Assembly (NCBI GenBank): GCA_023445495.1 | Contig: JAEXLC010000279.1 | Coordinates: forward strand, 1-64,000 | DNA length: 64,000 bases | Source: Pseudomonadota bacterium | Lineage (GTDB): Bacteria > Pseudomonadota > Alphaproteobacteria > Sphingomonadales > Sphingomonadaceae | Reading direction: 5' to 3' | Shown here: positions 33,622 to 43,448 of the stretch, one piece after another | Position numbering within the stretch: position 1 is the stretch's first letter | Layout: each line of letters starts with the position of its first letter | The notes under the pieces: model-generated | Told to the model about the DNA's origin: nothing | What the model saw: only the letters and a program-made list of their open reading frames with translations | Database searches by the model: none | Made by a program: the position numbers and the translations under genes

Positions 33622-35211
33622 ATGACAGACGATAGCATCCTGCGCGCAGCCGCACTCGAGTCCAAGGCCTGGCCCTACGAAGAAGCGCGCAAGCTGGTGA
33701 AACGCTATCCGCAGGGCAAGCCCGACGGCTCGCCGGTGCTGTTCGAGACGGGCTATGGCCCCTCGGGCCTGCCGCATATCGGCACCTTCCAGGAAGTGCT
33801 GCGCACCACCATGGTGCGCCACGCCTATGAAGAGATGACCGGTCACAAGACCCGGCTGATCGCGTTCAGCGACGACATGGACGGGCTGCGCAAGGTGCCC
33901 GACAATGTGCCGAACCAGGCGCTGCTCGCCGAGCATCTCGGCAAGCCGCTGTCGCGCATCCCCGATCCGTTCGAGAAGTTCGACAGCTTCGCCGCGCACA
34001 ACAACGCGATGCTGCGCGAATTCCTCGATCGCTTCGGCTTCGAGTACGAGTTCGCGTCGTCGACCGACTATTATGGCTCGGGCCGCTTCGACGAAGCGCT
34101 GCGCAACGTGCTGCGCAACTACCAGGCGATCATGGACGTGATGCTGCCGACTCTCCGGGCGGAGCGTCAGGCGACCTATTCGCCGGTGCTGCCGGTGAGC
34201 CCGAAGAGCGGCGTGGTGCTGCAGGTGCCGGTGGAAGTCGTCGATGCCGAGGCGGGGATCATCCGCTTCGTGGACACCTCTGATTCTGGGGCAGAGACGA
34301 TCGAGCAGTCGATCTTCGGCGGCCAGGCCAAGCTTCAGTGGAAGCCCGACTGGGGCATGCGCTGGGCGGCGCTGGGCGTCGATTACGAGATGTACGGCAA
34401 GGACCTGATCGACAGCGGCATCCAGAGCGGCAAGATCACCCAGGTGCTCGGCGGCCGGCGCCCCGAGGGGCTGATCTACGAGCTGTTCCTCGACGCCAAG
34501 GGCGAGAAGATCTCCAAGTCCAAGGGCAATGGCCTGTCGATCGAGGAATGGCTGACCTATGGCCCCGACGAGAGCCTTGCCTTCTACATCTATCGCGAGC
34601 CCAAGAAGGCGAAGTCGCTGCACCTCGGGCTGATCCCGCGCGCGATCGAGGAATATTGGCAGTTCCGCGCCAACTACCCAACCCAGGAGATCGCGCAGAA
34701 GCTCGGCAATCCGGTCCACCATATCCACAATGGCAAGGTGCCGGCCGAGACGCTGCCGGTGACCTTCGGGCTGCTGCTCAACCTGGTCAGCCTGCCGGGC
34801 GTGGGCAATCGCGAGACGATCTGGGGCTTCCTCCGCCGCTATTCGCCGGACCTTTCGCCCGAATCGCATCCCGAGCTCGACCGGATGGTCGGCTATGCGA
34901 TCCGCTATGCGAAGGATTTCGTCGAACCGACGCTCCAGCGCCGTGCGCCGAGCGAAGCGGAGGCGGGTGCGCTGCGCCAGCTCGACGCCCAGCTCGCCGA
35001 GCTGCCCGAGAATGCTCCGGCCGAGGACATCCAGAACATCGTCTACGAGATCGGCAAGACCGACGCGTTCGAGAATCTCCGCGACTGGTTCAAGGCGCTC
35101 TACGAGACGCTGCTCGGCAGCGAGCAGGGGCCGCGCATGGGCAGCTTCATCGCGCTCTACGGGATCGAGAACAGCCGCAAGCTGATCGCCGAGGCGCTGG
35201 CAAAGGCATGA
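33622..35211 (+). CDS. lysS: Lysyl-tRNA synthetase, class I
   Basis: A 529-residue class I LysRS, the form found in archaea, spirochaetes and alphaproteobacteria, unrelated in fold to the usual class II enzyme. The HIGH-like motif is GPSGLPHIGTF and the KMSKS-like loop is EKISKSKGNGLS. YPQGKPDGSPVLFETGYGP and LIAFSDDMDGLRKVPDNVP are typical. It charges tRNA-Lys in the cytoplasm. Length is normal. The gene stands alone, preceded by a 99-base gap. Confidence 0.95.
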   Translation: MTDDSILRAAALESKAWPYEEARKLVKRYPQGKPDGSPVLFETGYGPSGLPHIGTFQEVLRTTMVRHAYEEMTGHKTRLIAFSDDMDGLRKVPDNVPNQALLAEHLGKPLSRIPDPFEKFDSFAAHNNAMLREFLDRFGFEYEFASSTDYYGSGRFDEALRNVLRNYQAIMDVMLPTLRAERQATYSPVLPVSPKSGVVLQVPVEVVDAEAGIIRFVDTSDSGAETIEQSIFGGQAKLQWKPDWGMRWAALGVDYEMYGKDLIDSGIQSGKITQVLGGRRPEGLIYELFLDAKGEKISKSKGNGLSIEEWLTYGPDESLAFYIYREPKKAKSLHLGLIPRAIEEYWQFRANYPTQEIAQKLGNPVHHIHNGKVPAETLPVTFGLLLNLVSLPGVGNRETIWGFLRRYSPDLSPESHPELDRMVGYAIRYAKDFVEPTLQRRAPSEAEAGALRQLDAQLAELPENAPAEDIQNIVYEIGKTDAFENLRDWFKALYETLLGSEQGPRMGSFIALYGIENSRKLIAEALAKA

Positions 35212-35291
35212 ACGCCAGGATCGGCGCGGTTCCGGCAGGGGCCGTGCCGATCCTGCTTTGCAGCGCGACACCCACCCCATAGAGATCGGGC

Positions 35292-36497
35292 ATGACCATG
35301 CCCGCATCGATCAAGCACCAGGCCAGGGACCGGCTGCGCGCCTTTCTGGAGAGCGAGGCCGCCGGCGGCATCCTGCTGATGTTCGCCTCGGCGCTGGCGC
35401 TGATCGTCGCCAACTCCCCGCTGGCGACCGACTATTTCCACCTGCTCCACGTGGAACTGGGGCCGCTCAGCATGCATGGCTGGATCAACGACGCGTTGAT
35501 GGCGGTGTTCTTCCTGCTCGTCGGGCTGGAGATCAAGGCGGAGGTGACCGAAGGCCAGCTCGCCAGCTGGTCGCAGCGCACCTTGCCGGTGCTGGCCGCC
35601 GCTTCGGGCATGGCAGTGCCGGCGCTCGTCTATCTCGCGGTCGCTGGCTCCACACCGGGGCTGGCGCGCGGCTGGGCGATACCGGCGGCAACCGACATCG
35701 CCTTCGCGATGGGGCTGCTCGGCCTGCTCGGCAAGCGCGCGCCGGCCTCGCTCAAGCTGCTCCTCACCACCATCGCGATCGTCGACGACATGGGCGCAGT
35801 CGCGATCATCGCGCTGGCCTACACCGCCAAGCTCAACCTGATGGCGCTGCTCGGTGCCGGCATCACGCTGGCCTGCATGTATTTTCTCGGGCGCCGCGGC
35901 GTGCAGCGGCTGTCGCCCTATCTGGTGCTAGCAGTGGTGCTGTGGCTGTGCGTCTATGCATCCGGCGTGCACGCGACCATTGCCGGGGTGGCGGCGGCAA
36001 TGATGATCCCCCGCCATGCCGCGCACCAGCTCGAGCATGCGCTCAACCCCTGGGTGGCGTTCGGCATCGTGCCGCTGTTCGGCTTCGCCAATGCCGGTGT
36101 GTCGCTTGCCGGGCTGGGCGCGGAGATACTGATCGCGCCGCTGCCGCTCGCCGTCGCGCTCGGGCTGTTCGCCGGCAAGCAGATCGGCGTGTTCGGCAGC
36201 ATCTGGCTGGCGGTGAAGGCCGGCATCGCTCCGCGTCCGCACGCCCGCTGGGGGCAGATCTATGGCATGGCGCTGCTCGCCGGCATCGGCTTCACGATGA
36301 GCCTGTTCATCGGCGGCCTGGCCTTCCCGCCGGGGCCGCTGACCGACCAGGTCAAGATCGGCGTGCTCGCCGGATCGATCCTGTCGGCGCTGATGGGTTA
36401 CCTGGTCCTGCGCTCGACCAGCACCGCCACCACCAGCACACCGAACCCGCCAAGCGAGAGCAGCGCGCCGACCCAGCCGGTCGACGTCCAGCCATAG
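35292..36497 (+). CDS. nhaA: Na+/H+ antiporter NhaA
   Basis: A 401-residue NhaA with about twelve membrane segments. Ion-site residues are visible in AATDIAFAMGLLGLL and AIVDDMGAVAIIALAY, the Asp-Asp pair of the transport site. It exports Na+ in exchange for H+ and supports salt and pH tolerance. After the last membrane helix (ending about GYLVLR) a 29-residue Ser/Thr/Pro tail follows (STSTATTSTPNPPSESSAP), which is encoded entirely opposite the end of the MFS gene: the two genes overlap tail to tail by 100 bases. Confidence 0.93.
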   Translation: MTMPASIKHQARDRLRAFLESEAAGGILLMFASALALIVANSPLATDYFHLLHVELGPLSMHGWINDALMAVFFLLVGLEIKAEVTEGQLASWSQRTLPVLAAASGMAVPALVYLAVAGSTPGLARGWAIPAATDIAFAMGLLGLLGKRAPASLKLLLTTIAIVDDMGAVAIIALAYTAKLNLMALLGAGITLACMYFLGRRGVQRLSPYLVLAVVLWLCVYASGVHATIAGVAAAMMIPRHAAHQLEHALNPWVAFGIVPLFGFANAGVSLAGLGAEILIAPLPLAVALGLFAGKQIGVFGSIWLAVKAGIAPRPHARWGQIYGMALLAGIGFTMSLFIGGLAFPPGPLTDQVKIGVLAGSILSALMGYLVLRSTSTATTSTPNPPSESSAPTQPVDVQP

Positions 36498-37582
36498 CCC
36501 GCGGCGATGGCGAGGCCACCCAGCCAGGGGCCGAGCGCATTGGCGGTGTTGAACGCCGAGTGGTTGAGCGACGCGGCGAGGCCCTGGGCTTCGCCGGCGA
36601 CGTCCATCAGCCGGGTCTGCAGCACGGCGCCGAGCGCGCCGAGGAAGCCGATCGCGAAGATATCGAGCGCGATGCTCCACAGCTGGTGCGCGGCGAGCGG
36701 ATAGAAGGCGAGCGCGACCGCGCTGCCGAGTAGCAGCACCGCCGCCGTCGGCATCAGCGCGCGATCGGCGAACTTCGGCACGATGATGCTGCCGAGCGTC
36801 GCGCCCATGCCGAAGATCGCCAGCACCAGCGGGATCATCGCCGGCGAGGCCTTGGTCACCTCGAGCATGGTCGAGGCGACATAGGTGTAGACGCAGAACA
36901 TGCCGCCAAAGCCGATCGCGCTGATGCCGAGCGTCAGCCAGACCTGGCCATTGGCGAGCGCGCCCAGCTCCCGAAGCGGGCTCGCGCCCTTTTGCGGCGG
37001 ATCGCGCGGGGCAAGCGCCGCGACCAGCGCCACCGTCGCCAGCGCCAGCACGCCGACCACGACGAAGCCCCAGCGCCAGCCGACCGCCTGGCCCAGCCAG
37101 TTGGCGAGCGGCACGCCGAGGATCGTCGCCACGGTGAGCCCGAGCATCATCCGGCCCACGGCCTGGGACCGCTTGTTCATCGGCACCAGCGAGGCCGCGA
37201 CCAGCGCCGCGATGCCGAAATAGGCGCCGTGCGGCAGGCCGGAAAGGAAGCGGAACAGCAGCAGCCAGTGATAGTTGGGCGCCGCCGCGCTCAGCGTGTT
37301 GAACAGCGCGAAGGCGCCCATCAGCAGGATCAGCGTCAGCCGCCGCGACAGCTTGGCCGCGCCCACCGCGATCAGCGGCGCACCCACCACCACGCCCAGC
37401 GCATAGGCGCTGATGACATGGCCGGCCGACGGCGCGTCGATCCCGAGCCCCTGCGCCATATACGGCACCAGGCTCATCGTCGCGAACTCGGTGGTCCCGA
37501 TGGCAAAGCCGCCCATCGCAAGCGCGAAATGGACGAGGCCGACATTGTGGGTCGGTGCGCGAGTGCTGGTGGGGGCGTGCAT
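36398..37582 (-). CDS. MFS transporter, AraJ/YdhP-like
   Basis: A 394-residue protein with twelve hydrophobic segments, resembling the DHA1-type AraJ/YdhP exporters: MGGFAIGTTEFATMSLVPYM, FRFLSGLPHGAYFGIAALVA, ILGVPLANWLGQAVGWRW and ASLNHSAFNTANALGPWLGG. It probably exports a sugar-like or drug-like compound; no substrate is inferred. Its last ~100 bases lie over the 3' end of nhaA. The 5' side holds two small dyads that could be operators. Confidence 0.88.
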   Translation of the reverse strand: MHAPTSTRAPTHNVGLVHFALAMGGFAIGTTEFATMSLVPYMAQGLGIDAPSAGHVISAYALGVVVGAPLIAVGAAKLSRRLTLILLMGAFALFNTLSAAAPNYHWLLLFRFLSGLPHGAYFGIAALVAASLVPMNKRSQAVGRMMLGLTVATILGVPLANWLGQAVGWRWGFVVVGVLALATVALVAALAPRDPPQKGASPLRELGALANGQVWLTLGISAIGFGGMFCVYTYVASTMLEVTKASPAMIPLVLAIFGMGATLGSIIVPKFADRALMPTAAVLLLGSAVALAFYPLAAHQLWSIALDIFAIGFLGALGAVLQTRLMDVAGEAQGLAASLNHSAFNTANALGPWLGGLAIAAGYGWTSTGWVGALLSLGGFGVLVVAVLVERRTR

Positions 37583-37600
37583 TGCCGCTCAAGTGGCCAT

Positions 37601-37657
37601 GCTGCACTGCAGCGTCAATGCCCGTAGCGCGCAACATACGAATGCAGAAACTGCATT
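37601..37657. promoter_or_regulatory. Pair of operator-like dyads before the AraJ-like gene
   Basis: Two inverted repeats lie 19-75 bases upstream of the minus-strand MFS start: GCTGC-ACT-GCAGC (37601-37613) and AATGCAG-AAA-CTGCATT (37641-37657). Both contain TGCA half-sites around a three-base spacer. They look like two binding sites for one dimeric regulator. No regulator gene is adjacent, and no confident -35/-10 pair was picked out. Confidence 0.35.
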
Positions 37658-37778
37658 TGTTCGAGCGAGCTTCGGCGCGCCACCCCATCCGTTCGCCAGG
37701 CTTGCTCTATAAGGAACTGTAACTGCGAAAAATGCGGGTGTGCCGTGCACTTGATAGGCGCAGATGCGTTGGCGGACG

Positions 37779-39014
37779 ATGACTGAACCTGGCGGCTATT
37801 CCCGCGGCACTCCCGGATATCGGCGCCTGACGCTCGCGATGCTGTTTGCCGGCTTCTCGACCTTTTCGCTGCTCTACTCCGCCCAGCCGCTGCTGCCGCT
37901 GTTCGCGCAGGAATTCCATCTGAGCGCCGAGGTCGCCAGCCTTGCCATCTCGCTCGCGACCGGGCCGCTCGCGGTGGCGATCGTCGTCGCGGGCATGCTT
38001 TCGGACAAGCTCGGCCGGCGGCCATTGATGGTGGCGGCGATGTTCGGCGCGGGGTTGCTGACCATGCTGACCGGCCTGGCGCCGGGCTGGGACGCGCTGC
38101 TGGCCCTGCGCTTCCTCACCGGCGTTGCGCTGGCCGGCATGCCGGCAGTCGCGATGGCCTATGTCAGCGAGGAGATCGAGCCGCGCTCGGTGGGGCCGGC
38201 GATGGGCCTCTACATCGCCGGCAGCGGAATCGGCGGCATGGCCGGGCGGCTGGGGGTGAGCCTCATCACCGAACTGGTCGACTGGCGCTGGGGACTGATC
38301 GGGGTGGGACTGGCCGGGCTGGCGATGGCCGAAGGGTTCCGCCGCCTCGCCCCGCGCTCGCGTCGCTTCGTGCCGCAGGAGGTGCATCCGGGCGCCGTGC
38401 TCGCCGCCGGGCGCGACCTGTTCCGCGACCGCGCCATGCCCCTGCTCTATGCCGAGGCGTTCCTGCTGATGGGCGTGTTCGTCACCATCTACAATTATGT
38501 CGGCTTCCGTCTGCTCGCGCCGCCCTTCGGGCTGAGCCATGCGGCGATCGGCGCGATCTTCCTGCTCTATCTGCTCGGCTCGATGAGCTCGACCTGGTTC
38601 GGGCATCTCGCCGAGAAGCGCGGACGGCGGCTGATCTTCTGGATCCCCACCGCGATGCTGCTGATCGGGGTGACCATGACGGCCTCGATGTGGCTCGCGC
38701 TGGTGGTGGCGGGCATCGGCATCGTCACCATCGGCTTTTTCGGCGCCCACTCGATCGCCTCGAGCTGGGTCGGAAGGCGCGCGCGGGCGAGCCGGGGGCA
38801 GGCGGCCGCCTTCTATCTGTTCTTCTATTATCTCGGCTCGAGCGTGCTGGGATCGGCCGGCGGCGTCGCCTGGACCGGCTGGGGATGGATCGGCGTGGCG
38901 CTCTATTGCGGCGTGCTGACCGTGCTGGCGCTGGCCATCGCGGCGAAGCTCTCCACCATCCCGCCGCTGCCGCTCGCGGAAGTTACCCCGCCGCGGGCGA
39001 TGGGGACGGACTAG
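37779..39014 (+). CDS. MFS transporter, YnfM-like
   Basis: A protein of about 411 residues with twelve hydrophobic segments. The MFS loop is LSDKLGRRPLMV, and TGVALAGMPAVAMAYVSEEI and MGLYIAGSGIGGMAGRLGV match the YnfM-like inner-membrane carriers. The second half has GHLAEKRGRRLIFW. The substrate is unknown. ATG codons at 37764 and 37779 both fit; the second has GGCGGA upstream and is preferred weakly. Its end overlaps the next, convergent gene by 32 bases. Confidence 0.83.
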   Translation: MTEPGGYSRGTPGYRRLTLAMLFAGFSTFSLLYSAQPLLPLFAQEFHLSAEVASLAISLATGPLAVAIVVAGMLSDKLGRRPLMVAAMFGAGLLTMLTGLAPGWDALLALRFLTGVALAGMPAVAMAYVSEEIEPRSVGPAMGLYIAGSGIGGMAGRLGVSLITELVDWRWGLIGVGLAGLAMAEGFRRLAPRSRRFVPQEVHPGAVLAAGRDLFRDRAMPLLYAEAFLLMGVFVTIYNYVGFRLLAPPFGLSHAAIGAIFLLYLLGSMSSTWFGHLAEKRGRRLIFWIPTAMLLIGVTMTASMWLALVVAGIGIVTIGFFGAHSIASSWVGRRARASRGQAAAFYLFFYYLGSSVLGSAGGVAWTGWGWIGVALYCGVLTVLALAIAAKLSTIPPLPLAEVTPPRAMGTD

Positions 39015-39663
39015 GGAAATGCTGGGCCACGGCGTTCGCGGGAGATTGGTCGGCAACGATACCGCACCATGATTCGGCGTGCGAACCGGCATGATTCGCC
39101 AAGCCCGGTCGCGTCAGCGTTCCGCGCGGGGCAGCGTAGCTGGTGATGATCCGCTTGGGCGCTTCGTTCCATGTAAGATTGAACGCCCAGAGGCGCGGGA
39201 AGAACTCCAGTTCCGAATAGGGCAGGTGATCGTGGATCCACCATGCAAGGCGCTGCCAGTCACCCTCTGCCTGGAAATGGTCCCAGAAACTCGGCACTAC
39301 AATGCATGCGGTGGCACCCAAATGACCGTCGGTGTCGCGCCGGTCCCAGATATGCCGGGCGTAATTCTTCTCGTTCGCGGCGCAATTATGCCCCTTCAGA
39401 TTTCCCAGCGCATTGACTGCTTCCGACCTGTAGGCGGAGCGAATAGCGATGCGTCCGAACCTCTTCTGAAGCGGCTCCAGCAGATGTTCGCAAAGCCCCG
39501 TGCCGGCCTCGACAGCGAGATCGGGATCATCGGGGACATTGGCGAGACCGTAGATCGCCGCGATATCGGAAAACAGGAAGTCTCGAAAAAAGAAGGAGCC
39601 CGACAGGCGGACCCTGCCGAGCTCCTCCAGCGCCGATACCGTTTCGGGTTTGCGGCGCGCCAT
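38983..39663 (-). CDS. M15 peptidase-like protein with altered metal site
   Basis: A 226-residue protein. The N-terminal part follows the D,D-peptidase M15 pattern: LSGSFFFRDFLFSDIAAIYG, LCEHLLEPLQKRFG and IAIRSAYRSEAVNALG. The expected HxxGxAxD metal motif is replaced by DGHLGATACIVVP, so the Asp is lost and spacing is changed. The C-terminal WWIHDHLPYSELEFFPRLWAFNL is nevertheless related to the family. Catalysis is doubtful. A Pro-Ser tail (PSPSPSPAAG) ends over the MFS gene. Base composition looks lower in GC than that of neighbours, which may mean recent acquisition. Confidence 0.5.
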   Translation of the reverse strand: MARRKPETVSALEELGRVRLSGSFFFRDFLFSDIAAIYGLANVPDDPDLAVEAGTGLCEHLLEPLQKRFGRIAIRSAYRSEAVNALGNLKGHNCAANEKNYARHIWDRRDTDGHLGATACIVVPSFWDHFQAEGDWQRLAWWIHDHLPYSELEFFPRLWAFNLTWNEAPKRIITSYAAPRGTLTRPGLANHAGSHAESWCGIVADQSPANAVAQHFPSPSPSPAAG

Positions 39664-39673
39664 TCCTATCGCC

Positions 39674-40603
39674 TCAGAGCTTCTCGGTCAGCTCCGGCAC
39701 GATCTTGAACAGGTCGCCGACCAGGCCGATGTCCGCGACCTGGAAGATCGGGGCGTCCTCGTCCTTGTTGATCGCGATGATCGTCTTGGAGTCCTTCATG
39801 CCGGCGAGGTGCTGGATCGCACCCGAGATGCCGATCGCGACATAGACTTCCGGGGCGACGATCTTGCCGGTCTGGCCGACCTGATAATCGTTCGGCGCAT
39901 AGCCCGCGTCGACCGCGGCACGCGAAGCACCGACAGCGGCGCCGAGCTTGTCCGCCAGCGGATCGATCTGCGCATGGAACTGCTCCGACGAGCCGAGCGC
40001 GCGACCGCCCGAGACGATCACCTTGGCGCTGGTCAGCTCCGGGCGCTCCGACTTGGCGATTTCGGCACCCGCGAAGGTCGAAAGGCCCTTGTCGCCTTCG
40101 CTCGCCACTGCCTCGACAATGCCCGAACCGCCGGTGGCGGCGGCCTTGGCGAAGGCAGTGCCGCGCACGGTGATCACCAGCTTCTTGTCGCTGGTCCGCA
40201 CGGTGGCGATCGCGTTGCCGGCATAGATCGGACGGGTGAAGGTGTCGGCACCCTCGACCGAGAGGATGTCCGAGATCTGCATCACGTCGAGCGCCGCGGC
40301 GACGCGCGGCGCGATGTTCTTGCCGGTGGTGGTCGCCGGGAACAGCACCGCGTCATGCGTGCCCATCAGCGACACGATCAGCGGCGCGACGTTTTCTGCC
40401 AGGAAATGCTCATAGGCCGCGTCGTCGGCGACATGGACCTTGCCCACGCCTTCGATCGCCGCTGCCTGGCTGGCCACGCCGTCGACGCCCTTGCCGGCGA
40501 CGAGGAGATGGACTTCACCGAGCTTCGCCGCGGCGGTGACCGCCGAGAGGGTGGCGTCCTTCAGGCTCTGATTGTCGTGCTCGACCCAAACCAGCGTCTT
40601 CAT
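39674..40603 (-). CDS. etfA: Electron transfer flavoprotein subunit alpha
   Basis: A 309-residue ETF alpha chain, FAD-binding through its C-terminal domain: VSGGRALGSSEQFHA, LGAAVGASRAAVDAGY, QVGQTGKIVAPEVYVAIGIS and INKDEDAPIFQVADIGLVGD. Together with EtfB it passes electrons from acyl-CoA and other dehydrogenases to ETF-ubiquinone oxidoreductase. Its ATG overlaps the etfB stop (ATGA), the standard gene pair. Confidence 0.97.
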   Translation of the reverse strand: MKTLVWVEHDNQSLKDATLSAVTAAAKLGEVHLLVAGKGVDGVASQAAAIEGVGKVHVADDAAYEHFLAENVAPLIVSLMGTHDAVLFPATTTGKNIAPRVAAALDVMQISDILSVEGADTFTRPIYAGNAIATVRTSDKKLVITVRGTAFAKAAATGGSGIVEAVASEGDKGLSTFAGAEIAKSERPELTSAKVIVSGGRALGSSEQFHAQIDPLADKLGAAVGASRAAVDAGYAPNDYQVGQTGKIVAPEVYVAIGISGAIQHLAGMKDSKTIIAINKDEDAPIFQVADIGLVGDLFKIVPELTEKL

Positions 40604-41352
40604 TTCGCGACTCCCAGACCCTTGAGCTTTTCGACCAGCTCGTCGACCGAGCCCACCTTGATGCCGGCCGAGCGCTTGGCCGGCTCGACGACCTTGAGCG
40701 TCTTGAGGCGCGGGGTGACGTCGACGCCGTAATCCGCGACGGTCTTCTTCGCGACCGGCTTGGACTTGGCCTTCATGATGTTCGGCAGCGTCGCGTAGCG
40801 CGGCTCGTTGAGGCGGAGATCGGTGGTGACGATTGCGGGGAGTTTCAGATCGACCGTCTCGAGGCCGCCATCGACTTCGCGAGTGACCTGCACGCCCTGG
40901 CCGCCCAGCTCGACCTTCGAGGCGAAGGTGCCCTGCGGCCAGCCGAGCAGCGCGGCCAGCATCTGGCCGGTCTGGTTGCTGTCGTCGTCGATCGCCTGCT
41001 TGCCGAGGATGATCAGCCCGGGCTGCTCCTCTTCGGCGACCTTGGCGAGGAGCTTGGCGACGGCCAGCGGTTCGATCTCGTCATCGGTCTGAATCAGGAT
41101 GCCGCGGTCGGCGCCCATGGCGCGCGCGGTGAGCAGCACATCGGTTTCCGCCTTGGCGACGCCGATCGTGACGACGACCACCTCGGTCGCCGCGCCCTTT
41201 TCCTTGAGGCGCACGGCTTCCTCGATCGCGATCTCGTCGAACGGGTTCATGCTCATCTTGACGTTGGCGAGGTCTACCCCCGTCCCATCCGCCTTCACGC
41301 GGGGCTTCACGTTATAGTCAAGCACGCGCTTGACCGGCACCAGAACTTTCAT
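40600..41352 (-). CDS. etfB: Electron transfer flavoprotein subunit beta
   Basis: A 250-residue ETF beta chain, starting MKVLVPVKRVLDYNVKPRVK. It contains the AMP-binding and family stretches NPFDEIAIEEAVRLKEKG, ILGKQAIDDDSNQTGQMLA and LRLNEPRYATLPNIMKAK. The ATG at 41352 is preceded by AGGA and is the usual start; the longer frame (to 41448) is not supported. It leads the etfB-etfA pair and is divergent from the small exported protein gene across 197 bases in which no clear site was identified. Confidence 0.97.
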   Translation of the reverse strand: MKVLVPVKRVLDYNVKPRVKADGTGVDLANVKMSMNPFDEIAIEEAVRLKEKGAATEVVVVTIGVAKAETDVLLTARAMGADRGILIQTDDEIEPLAVAKLLAKVAEEEQPGLIILGKQAIDDDSNQTGQMLAALLGWPQGTFASKVELGGQGVQVTREVDGGLETVDLKLPAIVTTDLRLNEPRYATLPNIMKAKSKPVAKKTVADYGVDVTPRLKTLKVVEPAKRSAGIKVGSVDELVEKLKGLGVAK

Positions 41353-41549
41353 CGAAATCCTCTCCATCGCTGGAAGAACGGCTATGCCAACCGCTAATGC
41401 CCGAGATTCCGGCCAAGTCCACCCCAAACAGTGATAGGGCATACCCAATCATCGAAAAATCGGTGCGGATGGCCGTTTTGCCGAGGCGCCGCGAGTTCAC
41501 CCGAAATTCAGACGCGAATCTGCAGCTTCGTGAAGGAAGGGAGAGGACA

Positions 41550-42008
41550 ATGGGAAAATACCAGCTGATCATCAGTACGGCGCTGGCGGCGAGCATCGCC
41601 ACGGTACCCGCGCTTGCGCAGGATGCGCCGGCCTCCGCCAAGGAGAAGAAGCCGCCCGCAACCATCGCCAGGCCGGGCGGCGCGGTCTCTTCGAGCTATG
41701 CGCGCTGCGCGCCCGGCAGCCCGATCGGCGGAATCGTGGTGAAGGGCGGGGTGAACCCGACCAGGCGGGAAGGCGCAACCGAGCCGGAATGCCCGGCCAC
41801 GACCGGCGGCGAAACCGCGGAGGGCCGGACCTATACCGGTGGCCGCCGCAATGAGGACGCGCCGGTGGCTGCAGCCGAGGCGACCGCCACCGGGGACATG
41901 CCTTCGCGCCTGTCGATGACGCCGACCACGGCCAAGACGGTTACGCCCGCCGAGCCTTCGGGCAAGAGCATCAGCGAAAAGGGCGTCTCGGCACCCAAGC
42001 CGCACTGA
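41550..42008 (+). CDS. Small exported protein, unknown
   Basis: A 152-residue protein with a signal peptide (MGKYQLIISTALAASIATVP, cleavage likely after ALA, before QDAPAS). The mature part is of low complexity, rich in Ala, Thr, Pro and Gly, with two Cys (YARCAPGSPIGG and PECPATTGG). No family is recognised. The ATG has AGAGG five bases upstream. A bidirectional terminator follows at once. Confidence 0.55.
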   Translation: MGKYQLIISTALAASIATVPALAQDAPASAKEKKPPATIARPGGAVSSSYARCAPGSPIGGIVVKGGVNPTRREGATEPECPATTGGETAEGRTYTGGRRNEDAPVAAAEATATGDMPSRLSMTPTTAKTVTPAEPSGKSISEKGVSAPKPH

Positions 42009-42013
42009 ACGAA

Positions 42014-42049
42014 AAAGGGCGGAAGAGACCCAAGTCTCTCCCGCCCTTT
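42014..42049. terminator. Intrinsic terminator between convergent genes, strongest for sucC
   Basis: A long stem, AAAGGGCGG plus AGAGAC paired with GTCTCT plus CCGCCCTTT (one internal mismatch, CCAA loop), lies between two convergent stops. Read on the minus strand it is followed by a five-base T-run (TTTTTCG), which makes it a good terminator for sucC. On the plus strand TTTC follows. Confidence 0.85.
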
Positions 42050-42078
42050 CGATCAGCTATGGCTGTCGGTCAGCGCGC

Positions 42079-43281
<1,203 letters not shown>

Positions 43282-43364
43282 GGGACGCGCCCTCGTCTTT
43301 TGTGGCGGGAAGGAGTTTGCGGGTGCCTTAAGCACGGCACGCGCGCGAATCCAAATCTTTTCGC

Positions 43365-43392
43365 AGTAAATGCGATTGCGACAAAGTTGCAA
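43365..43392 (-). promoter_or_regulatory. Likely sucC promoter
   Basis: On the minus strand TTGCAA (43387-43392) and TTTACT (43365-43370) are separated by 16 bases, a plausible sigma-70 promoter 84 bases before the sucC start. The whole stretch is AT-richer than its surroundings. Note that TTGCAA is its own complement, so the box also reads on the plus strand toward the DUF1579-like gene. Confidence 0.45.
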
Positions 43393-43448
43393 TAAACTGT
43401 CGTAAAGCCGGTATGGCGGCAAGCACCTTTGGCCGCTAGGGAATCGCC

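Noticed and set aside
33331..35307. Long minus-strand open frame over lysS
   Set aside because: It has no domain signature, while the plus strand encodes a full class I lysyl-tRNA synthetase.
43377..43448. Plus-strand promoter for the DUF1579-like gene using TTGCAA at 43387-43392
   Set aside because: The box is self-complementary and no suitable -10 follows at 16-18 bases on the plus strand. The minus-strand sucC promoter is the better reading.
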